Shown: piece after piece, positions 7,648 through 15,220 of the stretch
Position numbering within the stretch: position 1 is the first letter of the stretch
How the letters are laid out: every line of letters begins with the position of its first letter
DNA from: Chloroflexota bacterium
GTDB lineage: Bacteria > Chloroflexota > Dormibacteria > Dormibacterales > Dormibacteraceae
Direction: 5' to 3'
DNA: 51,645 bases
Assembly (NCBI GenBank): GCA_005881025.1
Contig: VBFO01000044.1
Span: forward strand, 29,716-81,360
Program-made: the position numbers and the translations under genes
The notes under the pieces: model-generated
The model's database searches: none
What the model was told of the DNA's origin: nothing
Seen by the model: the letters and a program-made list of their open reading frames with translations, nothing else

Positions 7648-10600
7648 TCCCAGGTCGCGAGCTGCTCGCGCATTCCCCTGGTGCCTGACAGGTAGCGCTC
7701 GCGGCCCAAAGCGAGAGCGGTTGCAACTATCAGCAGCACCAGCGCGACCGCGCCAAAGGCGACGAACAGGTAGCCCGCCTGGGCGATCAGCAGCAGCGCG
7801 CGCAGGGACGCCAGCGCCAGCGCAGCGCCTCCGCCGGCCAGCAGCACCCGGCTCCGCAGCGCGACTCCCGCTCCCACCGTCAAAGCGCCTTCAATCAACA
7901 GCACCACCAGCCACCACACATCGCCTTCGACCGTCAGCACAACCGCCCATCCCATCGCGAGCCCGAGGCCGGCGGCGACCAGCAGCCTGCGAATCCAGAC
8001 GTCGACCTTGAATGCCCCCTCCCGGCGGAGGCTGATGCCGGCGGCAACGAATCCAGCGCCAGGTCCGACCAGCTCCCAGGAATCGAGGCCCACGTAGCGC
8101 GCGACGAAGAATCCTGCGCTGCACGCAAACACGATCGCCGCGTACAGGTTGGGGCGAAACCCGTAATCACGCGCGTCAAGCCACAACACCCCCCCGGTGA
8201 TGAGCAGGGCCACTGAAGCCAGCACCGCCCCGAGGCTGCCGGCACCAGTGCGATCGGGAAAATTGAAGCCCGCGATTGCAGAGACGGCCAGCAGGCCTAG
8301 CCCCAGGTAACGGTGCATGTCGATCACCTGGTGCCTGCCGAGCCACATCAAAGCAGCCCTGCCGAGGCTCCAGAACACGAGGCCAAGTCCGCCCAGCATT
8401 GCGGCGTAGAGGATGGTGTCGGCGCCGGTCGAGTAGAGCAGCGTGATGGAGCCTGCAAGCGCTGACGCCGCGGCGAATGGCAGCACCCAGCGCTCCCGCT
8501 CTTGCATCCCGGCTGTGTAGATGAGCGGTGCATAGGCGAGCAGCGCGATCCCGATCGGGTCGGCATCGTTCTGCACGGCAAGGGCCATCAACGAGCCCGA
8601 CGCGAGCGTGACCGCCGCGATCTCTGTGCTCCATGCCCACCGGTTCGCGAATCGGGTCCGGATCGCAAGGCCGGCGAACCCTGCCAGCCAGGCAAGGACC
8701 GCGAATGCGACCTTCTCGGTCTCGTACTCCGACCCACGACCGAGCGCGATGAACGAGAAGTGGAGTGCTGGGCCGAGCAACAGCACCGTCGCGTATGGCA
8801 GCCACCACAGCCGGCCGCGGATGGCGGTTTGGACTGTGAGCGCGGCCAGGGCGACGAACTCGATGGCGACGATCGCAGCCGGCTCCTGCGCATACGGCCA
8901 GAAGAAAAAGACCGGGCCCGCCACCAGCATCGCGGCCATCGCATACCAGCGCTCGATGTCGTTCTTCGCGCGCAGGCTCCACTCAGCGTGAGCGGACGCC
9001 AGGGCCAGAACCATCAATCCTGCGATGCCCGCGTCAACCTTCAGCACGCCGCCCGCAAGCAGCAGACCGGTCGATGCGAAGAGTGAAGCGGCGGACCGCT
9101 CGATGGGCCGCCACCGGAGCAGCGGCCCGGCATCGCCGATCAGCGACCAGGCGAGGAAGAAAGCACCGGTCAGCACGCAGGCGGCGGCCTGCGGCCACCC
9201 GGGTAGCTGGTAGACGAATGTCATCGCGGTGCCGATGAGATCGAGCAGCAACAGCACCACCACGGCGCTGGTTTCGAACCCGACGCGATCCAAGCGTGGT
9301 CGCGCAGCGAACCAGGCGCCGGTCAGGATCACGGCTGACGCCGCCACGACTGCGCCTTGCCATGTGTCGGGCACGTAAGCGATCGATAGGCTTCCCGCGG
9401 CACCCGCCACCGACAACCAGGCCAGCCACGGAAGCTCTGATTCCTTGCGAGCGAGGGCCAGCCACCAGTAGGCGACGGCGAGAAGCGCGAAGGCGGCGAA
9501 GAGCCGCCACCAGAGCAGGTCCTCGGGTCCTGTGAAACACAGCCCGAGCGCAACGAGTGCTGTCGCGTGGACGAAGAAGCGGCGCGCCGCATTCGCAACT
9601 CTCCGCCGTGCCAGGGCTCGCGCCTGGCCGAGGCCGACATAGAAGAGCGCCAGCAGCGCATCGAACGGACCCCGCCAGCCCTGGGCGTTCAGCGCATCCA
9701 CGCCGACAAACCACGCGATGGTGAAGAGGCCGCGGGCGGCGATGGCACTGAAACGAACCGCACCCATCTCGGCAGCCACTCCGAATGCCACGGACGAGAT
9801 GAACAGCCCCGCGACGATCTCCCAGTGACCGGCTCCGATCTCAGCCCGGCGCAGGCCGACGGCGACAAGGATCAGCGCTCCGTAGAAGAAGTACGACGCA
9901 TAGCGCCTCAGAGGGATAAGGCCGGAGCGCGTAAACGGGATGACGTAAGCGACCAGGGCAAGTCCGGTCAAAGCCCCAGCCCATGGTCCGAGGTTGCCGT
10001 CGCGCCCGGTCAGCAACAGCGCCACCGGAAGCACCCCTCGCAGCGCGTACCCCGTCAGCTCGGTTGGGCCCAGGAAGTAGTCAGCGGCATAGAGCACGAA
10101 GGCGAACCAGAGCGCCGCGGTCAGAACCCACGCCTCGCCAAGCTGGTTCTCCCAGGCCGCCAGCACGAGCCCAGCCAGGACCGCGGCGTGGAGGTGCGCG
10201 ACGTGCGGCCGGTACAGGCGGCCTGCGATTCCCAGCATCTCGGGCTCGCGCTGCAGGGCGATGAGCGGGATGGCGACCGCCATCGGGAGCAAGAAATGCC
10301 CGTTGCTGACGCCAAGCGGACCTGATGCGGTGGCGGCGGCGAGGATGGCGGCTCCTTCGCCGATCCAGGCGCGCAGAGGCTGGGCCGCCAGTGCCTGCCA
10401 GGCCAGGTAGGAGAAGGCGAGCGCGGCCAGCGTTCCGGTCCACAGCCAGTCGGTTGGCGCGTAGCGGAGCGCAAGCCCGAGCGAGGCGAGCGCGGATGCG
10501 TGCGCGAACCACTGGAAGTGCGTGAACACGCGTGCCGGCAGCAGGCGCTGCCACACGGTGTAGGCAAGGGGCGCTAGCGCCACTCCGGCCGCGAGCCAGT

Positions 10601-11546
10601 GGTCCCCCAACACCCAACCAGACGCGCCGACAGCCGCTGCAAAGATCGCGATGCCGGCCATCTCGCCGTAAGCCCGAAGGTCGAGACGCCTCGCCAGGGT
10701 TCCGTAAACGGCCGCGCATGCAGCGGCGGTGATTGCCACCGCCTGGTAGACGGTGATCCCCTGCTCGCCGAGGGCCAGGAACGTCCAGGCGGCCACCCCC
10801 ACCAGGGGCAGCAGGACAGCCGCCAGCGCGATGTAGATCTGCCCCACCGACTCGAGGCCCTTTCGCCGCCGTGCGAAATAACCGGCGACGGCGAAGACCA
10901 GGTTGAGAGCCACTACAGCACCAAGACGCACACCTCCCCCGAGGCCGGTGGTGCCATACAGCTCGAAGAGCACCGTGGCGACGACCAGCAGGAACGCGCC
11001 AAGCGCGGCGAGCATCAGCACCGAGTGCTCGGCGAAGAGGTCGCGGAAGGAGAAAGGCGGTGGGGGTGGCTGGGCGGGTTGGGCGGGCGCGATGGGCGTG
11101 GCCGGAGCGGCAGACGCGGCAGCAATTGCGGGGGCGGTCACCGCCGCGGCCTGTGGTTGCGCATGTGCTGCTGGGCCAGAGAACAGGTTCGTCCACTCGT
11201 CCAGCGCTAGAGCCCGGGCCCGAAATTCCTTCTTCAGTGTTTCGGCGACGTCTTCAGAGATCACCTTGGTCGCCGCCATCTGGCCGGCTTCCGCGATCGC
11301 CCGCTGTAGGTAGGCGTTTTCCTCGCGGACGGTGAGACTGTCGGCCGTCGCAGGGCGCCCCAAACGCAGCCGGACCAGCGACGCCACGGCGGCTGCAGGG
11401 AGCCCGAGCTCCAGATAGCCGACGGCGGCCCTGGCCGCAGTCTCGTGCAGATCCCCGGTCAGGCCCAGCCCGCGGCTCCACTCGCCCCACGTGCGGCGAG
11501 CAGTCTCGAGGGCCTCGGCCGAGTAGCGGCCATGCTTGGGTTCCAT
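7644..11546 (-). CDS. Giant polytopic membrane protein, SCO7613-C-terminal-domain / DUF2157-like
   Basis: A 1300-residue protein. Residues 1-125 are soluble and helical (HGRYSAEALETARRTWGEW). An Ala/Pro-rich linker follows (about 130-165), then roughly 1100 residues of near-continuous hydrophobic helices, well over 30 segments. The start of the membrane part (FSFRDLFAEHSVLMLAALGAFLLVV) and the overall architecture resemble large actinobacterial proteins annotated by the SCO7613 C-terminal domain; function is unknown. The ATG at 11546 overlaps the TGA of the small upstream gene as ATGA, which suggests coupled translation. Confidence 0.75.
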   Translation of the reverse strand: MEPKHGRYSAEALETARRTWGEWSRGLGLTGDLHETAARAAVGYLELGLPAAAVASLVRLRLGRPATADSLTVREENAYLQRAIAEAGQMAATKVISEDVAETLKKEFRARALALDEWTNLFSGPAAHAQPQAAAVTAPAIAAASAAPATPIAPAQPAQPPPPPFSFRDLFAEHSVLMLAALGAFLLVVATVLFELYGTTGLGGGVRLGAVVALNLVFAVAGYFARRRKGLESVGQIYIALAAVLLPLVGVAAWTFLALGEQGITVYQAVAITAAACAAVYGTLARRLDLRAYGEMAGIAIFAAAVGASGWVLGDHWLAAGVALAPLAYTVWQRLLPARVFTHFQWFAHASALASLGLALRYAPTDWLWTGTLAALAFSYLAWQALAAQPLRAWIGEGAAILAAATASGPLGVSNGHFLLPMAVAIPLIALQREPEMLGIAGRLYRPHVAHLHAAVLAGLVLAAWENQLGEAWVLTAALWFAFVLYAADYFLGPTELTGYALRGVLPVALLLTGRDGNLGPWAGALTGLALVAYVIPFTRSGLIPLRRYASYFFYGALILVAVGLRRAEIGAGHWEIVAGLFISSVAFGVAAEMGAVRFSAIAARGLFTIAWFVGVDALNAQGWRGPFDALLALFYVGLGQARALARRRVANAARRFFVHATALVALGLCFTGPEDLLWWRLFAAFALLAVAYWWLALARKESELPWLAWLSVAGAAGSLSIAYVPDTWQGAVVAASAVILTGAWFAARPRLDRVGFETSAVVVLLLLDLIGTAMTFVYQLPGWPQAAACVLTGAFFLAWSLIGDAGPLLRWRPIERSAASLFASTGLLLAGGVLKVDAGIAGLMVLALASAHAEWSLRAKNDIERWYAMAAMLVAGPVFFFWPYAQEPAAIVAIEFVALAALTVQTAIRGRLWWLPYATVLLLGPALHFSFIALGRGSEYETEKVAFAVLAWLAGFAGLAIRTRFANRWAWSTEIAAVTLASGSLMALAVQNDADPIGIALLAYAPLIYTAGMQERERWVLPFAAASALAGSITLLYSTGADTILYAAMLGGLGLVFWSLGRAALMWLGRHQVIDMHRYLGLGLLAVSAIAGFNFPDRTGAGSLGAVLASVALLITGGVLWLDARDYGFRPNLYAAIVFACSAGFFVARYVGLDSWELVGPGAGFVAAGISLRREGAFKVDVWIRRLLVAAGLGLAMGWAVVLTVEGDVWWLVVLLIEGALTVGAGVALRSRVLLAGGGAALALASLRALLLIAQAGYLFVAFGAVALVLLIVATALALGRERYLSGTRGMREQLATWD

Positions 11547-11713
11547 CAGTCGGCAGTAGTCTGAACGGGCGCCCCCGCGCTGTCAGCGCTGGTGGTGGGG
11601 ACGATCAATGGCACGCCGAGCATCCAGCCATGGCGAATGGCCTTGTTGGCGCTTCCACATGCAACCGACGCGAAAAGAAGGACCCCGGACCAGGCCGCCA
11701 AGTTGGCTTTCAT
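11546..11713 (-). CDS. Small membrane or exported protein coupled to the giant membrane protein
   Basis: 55 residues from the ATG at 11713, preceded by GGAGA about nine bases upstream. One hydrophobic segment (AAWSGVLLFASVACGS) ends in a weak lipobox-like SVAC, and another short one (WMLGVPLIVP) follows. The stop overlaps the start of the 1300-residue gene by ATGA, the best argument that it is real. The frame is open to 11818, but the longer form lacks a ribosome-binding site and would cover part of the divergent leader. No homology recognised. Confidence 0.45.
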   Translation of the reverse strand: MKANLAAWSGVLLFASVACGSANKAIRHGWMLGVPLIVPTTSADSAGAPVQTTAD

Positions 11714-11864
11714 GGCGCCGATTCTCCGCAGCGCTCGTATCAGAGCCAGTCTCAGAGGAGTTTCAATTTGGGTCTCAAACTTCCTCGCCGCCGTCCGCTC
11801 TCCGACTTGTGCGCGCATGATCCGGCCGAGCCGTCCAACCAGAGCTCGGAGGAATCAGAAAGCC

Positions 11865-12302
11865 GTGGTTGTCCAGAGATTCACACGCGAACGGATCGTG
11901 CAGGCCATCAGAGTCATCCTCATAGCCACGCTGCTCGGCGCAGTAGTAGGAACTATCAGCAGCGCGATCATTGGGATTGGGGTCCAGTACCTGGGTCCGC
12001 TCGAGGGCTACCGGCTGGGGGCGCTTGTCGGGTCGCTAATCGGAGGTGTCTACGGAGGGACGTCAGGTCTCGGCATCCGGGGTCTCATCGGTGGCGTGAT
12101 CGTGGGGGCCCTGGTGGGCGCGGGGATCGGTAATGCCGCCTGGAACGCCCAGATCGCAGCTTCCGCAAACCCGGCCCAGGCGTTCGACCCGATCCGGTTC
12201 CCGGCCATGGGTTTGGACAAGATGCTCGTCATCGGTGCCGAGACCGGCGCCGTCGTCGGCGCGATCGCCGGCTCGATACCGGCCCAGCTCAGCCGCTCAT
12301 GA
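11865..12302 (+). CDS. Small glycine-rich membrane protein
   Basis: 145 residues. The GTG at 11865 is chosen because GGAGGA (11848-11853) lies at suitable distance and the first hydrophobic helix (AIRVILIATLLGAVVGTI) begins soon after; the frame continues upstream without protein-like character. Repeated small-residue packing motifs (GALVGSLIGGVYGG, GGVIVGALVGAGIG, GAVVGAIAGSI) resemble glycine-zipper membrane segments. The function is unknown. It diverges from the small coupled gene and converges on the carboxymuconolactone-decarboxylase-like gene. Confidence 0.65.
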   Translation: MVVQRFTRERIVQAIRVILIATLLGAVVGTISSAIIGIGVQYLGPLEGYRLGALVGSLIGGVYGGTSGLGIRGLIGGVIVGALVGAGIGNAAWNAQIAASANPAQAFDPIRFPAMGLDKMLVIGAETGAVVGAIAGSIPAQLSRS

Positions 12303-12329
12303 GCGCTCGAAGGCTAGAGGAGGTCGAAA

Positions 12330-12343
12330 GGCCGTTAGCGGCC
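12330..12343. terminator. Small hairpin between convergent genes
   Basis: GGCCG (12330-12334) and CGGCC (12339-12343) form a short stem with a TTAG loop in the 42-base gap between two convergent genes. There is no U tract on either side, so termination is only a possibility. Confidence 0.2.
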
Positions 12344-12344
12344 A

Positions 12345-12875
12345 TCACTGGTCGTCGGCCTCCAGTTCGACCATCAGCGAGCCCAGGATCACCGCGCACA
12401 GGTGGTACCAGGCGGTGGTCACCACCAGGTCGACGATCTGCTCGTCCGAGAAAGCCGACTGGAGGCGGCCGAAGAGCTGGTCGTCGCACGTACGGGTAAG
12501 GGCTACCTGCCGTGCGAATTCGACCGCACACTGCTCGGGTTCGCTCAGCAGGTCGACAGGCTCACCCTGCGCAACCGCCGCTATCTTCTTCGCGGAAACC
12601 CCCTCGCGCTGAGCAGCCTGCACGTGATGAGACAGCTCATACGCCTGCTTCAGCTCCTGCGCGGTGGCCAGGATCACCAGCTCCCGAAGGCCGGGCTCGA
12701 GACTGGATTCAGAGCGCACGTACCGGGACATCTGCAGGAAAGCCGCGAGCGCGGGCGGCTGATTGGCGAGCGCCCGGTACAAATTGAGGATCGGGCGTCC
12801 CATTCGGCCAACCTCGGCGTACGCCGCGTCGGCGGCGGTCGACGCCCCAGGGTCGACATAGCGCAGCCGCGCCAC
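12345..12875 (-). CDS. Carboxymuconolactone decarboxylase (CMD) / AhpD-fold family protein
   Basis: 176 residues from the GTG at 12875, two bases after the amidohydrolase stop. RELVILATAQEL followed by YELSHHVQAAQREGVS is the E-x-H-H helix pattern of CMD-family proteins that lack the AhpD CxxC. True 4-carboxymuconolactone decarboxylases act in the protocatechuate branch of aromatic catabolism, but many relatives have other or unknown roles. Last gene of the molybdenum-hydroxylase operon, so a role late in that pathway is inferred. Confidence 0.8.
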   Translation of the reverse strand: MARLRYVDPGASTAADAAYAEVGRMGRPILNLYRALANQPPALAAFLQMSRYVRSESSLEPGLRELVILATAQELKQAYELSHHVQAAQREGVSAKKIAAVAQGEPVDLLSEPEQCAVEFARQVALTRTCDDQLFGRLQSAFSDEQIVDLVVTTAWYHLCAVILGSLMVELEADDQ

Positions 12876-12877
12876 GG

Positions 12878-13870
12878 TCAGTGAGCTTCCTGCTGCGAAA
12901 CCTGGATGCCGAACACCCGCGCGGCGTTGATGTGCTCGATCTTCTCCCGGTCGTCTGCGCTCAGCTGCACGCCGTCCAAGAGGCGCGGCCCAAACGCCAT
13001 CGGCCAGAACGGGTGATCCGTGCCATGCATCACGCGGTCGACCCCAAAGAAATCGCAGCAGAAGCGCACCGCCGGCGCCCATTCGCACACCGTGTCCACA
13101 TAGAACTTCCGGATATGATCGCCGGCCATGCCATTGATATCGCCGGTCGAGCCGGGGCGCGCGCGGCCGAAATGGTCGATCCTGCCCACGAAGTAAGGAA
13201 TCAGGCTGCCGGCGTGAGGAACTACAAACTTGAAGTCCGGATGCCTGTCGTACAGTCCGTCGAACACGAGCCTGAGCGCCGCCGTCGTCGTGTCGAACAG
13301 AAATCCGGCGATCTCGATCATTCCATGCGTCATCACGGCGGGCGCACAGAGCGGGTAGGTCGGATGCAGCATGACCGGCGCCCGCAACTGGGCGGCGGCA
13401 TCGAAGAACTGGCGCCTGGCAGGCTCGTCGAGGTGCCCCCCCGCCACGTTTGAGTAGATCATCGCCCCTTTCAGGCCCAGGTCCAACGCGCGGCGCAGCA
13501 CCTGTGACGCGCGATCCGGCGCCTGCAGCGGGACGGTCGCGAGCCCGCTGAACCGAGCCGGATGACGCGCGACGATGGCGGCCGTCTCCTGGTTGGACGC
13601 ATCGGCGACCTCCTCCGCCTCGCCGTCGGCAAGCCAGTCGACGCCCGGAATGGTGACGCTCAGAAGCGAGTGGTCGATGCCGGCCTTGTCCATGCCTTCG
13701 AGGATCAGATCGGGCTCAACGAAAACTGGCAGGAGGGGAGTCGTCGATCCCTGGCCGTACTCGATCTTCGACTTGCCGTCCTGATGGATGATCCGCGGCG
13801 CCGCCTCGCGCTTCTCGAGCGCCCGCGCGAGTGCGCGCGGCATGTAGTGCGAGTGGACGTCGATCAGCAC
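12878..13870 (-). CDS. ACMSD-like metal-dependent amidohydrolase
   Basis: 330 residues, a TIM-barrel amidohydrolase of the amidohydrolase-2 type (aminocarboxymuconate-semialdehyde decarboxylase, gamma-resorcylate decarboxylase and relatives). Metal ligands are visible as DVHSHYMP (HxH, residues 4-8), the His of VMLHPTYP, VPHAGSLIPYFVGR and the Asp of HGTDHPF. Members decarboxylate or hydrolyse ring-derived acids. Placement directly after CoxS with a 1-base gap links it to the product of the hydroxylase. Exact substrate is not readable from sequence. Confidence 0.82.
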   Translation of the reverse strand: MLIDVHSHYMPRALARALEKREAAPRIIHQDGKSKIEYGQGSTTPLLPVFVEPDLILEGMDKAGIDHSLLSVTIPGVDWLADGEAEEVADASNQETAAIVARHPARFSGLATVPLQAPDRASQVLRRALDLGLKGAMIYSNVAGGHLDEPARRQFFDAAAQLRAPVMLHPTYPLCAPAVMTHGMIEIAGFLFDTTTAALRLVFDGLYDRHPDFKFVVPHAGSLIPYFVGRIDHFGRARPGSTGDINGMAGDHIRKFYVDTVCEWAPAVRFCCDFFGVDRVMHGTDHPFWPMAFGPRLLDGVQLSADDREKIEHINAARVFGIQVSQQEAH

Positions 13871-13871
13871 G

Positions 13872-14348
13872 TCAGGACGATTGCATTCGGTCCGCGGCCA
13901 GCCTCACCGCGGTGACGATGTTCTGGTAGCCCGTGCACCGGCACAAATTGCCGGCCAGCGCGGCGCGGATGCTGGCGGGCGACGGATCCGGCTCTTCGCG
14001 CAGGAACGCCTCCATCGACATGAGTATCCCGGGCGTGCAGAACCCGCACTGCAGCGCGTGCGATTCGTGAAAAGCCTGCTGGAGCGTCGACAAGGTGTCG
14101 CCGTCGGGGGCCATGCCCTCCACCGTTGCAACTCGGTGCCCGTGCGCCTGCACCGCGAACATCAGGCAGGATCGCACCGGCCGCCCGTCCAGCTGCACGG
14201 TGCACGCACCGCAAACCCCGTGCTCGCAGCCCAGGTGGGTTCCGGTGAGACCCGCGACGTCGCGGATGAAGTCGGCAAGCAGCAGCCGCGGCTCGACCTC
14301 GCCTTCGGCCAGGCGACCGTTGATCTCGATCGAAATCTTGCGGGTCAA
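13872..14348 (-). CDS. Molybdenum hydroxylase small subunit, 2x[2Fe-2S] (CoxS-type)
   Basis: 158 residues. The plant-type [2Fe-2S] cluster is GCEHGVCGACTVQLDG with its fourth Cys in RSCLMF; the second, helical cluster is CGFCTPGIL plus NLCRCTGYQNIV. All eight cysteines are present, so the subunit should pass electrons from the Mo site to FAD. It overlaps the FAD subunit by four bases (14345-14348). Length is normal for the family. Confidence 0.95.
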   Translation of the reverse strand: MTRKISIEINGRLAEGEVEPRLLLADFIRDVAGLTGTHLGCEHGVCGACTVQLDGRPVRSCLMFAVQAHGHRVATVEGMAPDGDTLSTLQQAFHESHALQCGFCTPGILMSMEAFLREEPDPSPASIRAALAGNLCRCTGYQNIVTAVRLAADRMQSS

Positions 14349-15220
14349 GGGGTCGCCTTCGCTCGCTCTGCCGCTTTGATCAACGCGCGTTGGGTCATTG
14401 TCTGCAGCAGCCGGAGGCGGTATTCGGTGCTTCCGTGAAGGTCGGCGGTAGGGCGGAGGCCCCTCGTCGCCTCGACCGCGGCGGCGCGAATCGAGGCTTG
14501 GTCGACAATGGCGCCGCGAAGCATGCTCTCGGCAGACGTTGCGCGCACCGGCGCCGGGCCCGCGGACAGCAGGGCGATCGACACCGCCTCGCAGTGGCCG
14601 CCGGCGTCGAGCTTGATCGTGACGGCCGCCCCTCCCAGGGCGAAGTCTCCATGGCGGCGGGCGTACTCAACGAATGCGGCGCCGACACCAGGTTGGGGAC
14701 GAGGAACCTCGACGGCGACCACCAGCTCGTCCGGCGCCAGAGCGGTCGTGAACTCGGAGACGAAGAACTGTTCCCAGCCGATCAGCCTCGACGCTCGTTT
14801 CGCCTGGACTCGGAAGGTGGCATCGAGCGCTGCGAACGCTGCCGGAAGCTCGGCGGCGGGATCCGCATGCGCCACCGATCCGCCGACCGTGCCTCGATTG
14901 CGTATCTGGCCGTGCCCAACCCATCCGACCGCCTCGGTCAGGAGCGGCCATCCGCCGGCCACTTCCGTGGAGTGCTCCACGGCCGAGTGGCGCGTCATGG
15001 CGCCGATCACGAGCATCCCGTCATCTCGCTTGATCCCGGACAGCGAGTCGATGCGGTTGATGTCGATCAGGCGGCCCGGCCGCGCGAGCCTGAAGTTCAT
15101 CAATGGCACCAGGCTCTGGCCGCCGGCGAGCAGCTTGCATTCATCCCCGTACCTGGCAAGAAGGTCCAGCGCCTCTGCGACCGTCTGCGGGTCGTCGTAC
15201 TCGAACGGTGCAGGTTTCAT
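14345..15220 (-). CDS. Molybdenum hydroxylase FAD-binding subunit (CoxM-type)
   Basis: 291 residues, the usual size. FAD-binding signatures are LLAGGQSLVPLMNFRLARP near residue 35 and RNRGTVGGSVAHADPAAELP near residue 110. The C-terminal CODH flavoprotein domain follows. It accepts electrons from CoxS and hands them to an unknown acceptor. ATG at 15220 overlaps the CoxL stop by ATGA, so L-M-S are translationally coupled. Confidence 0.95.
   Translation of the reverse strand: MKPAPFEYDDPQTVAEALDLLARYGDECKLLAGGQSLVPLMNFRLARPGRLIDINRIDSLSGIKRDDGMLVIGAMTRHSAVEHSTEVAGGWPLLTEAVGWVGHGQIRNRGTVGGSVAHADPAAELPAAFAALDATFRVQAKRASRLIGWEQFFVSEFTTALAPDELVVAVEVPRPQPGVGAAFVEYARRHGDFALGGAAVTIKLDAGGHCEAVSIALLSAGPAPVRATSAESMLRGAIVDQASIRAAAVEATRGLRPTADLHGSTEYRLRLLQTMTQRALIKAAERAKATP

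Noticed and set aside
11592-11864. N-terminal extension of the glycine-rich membrane protein
   Set aside because: The extension looks non-protein and the GTG at 11865 has a good GGAGGA site.
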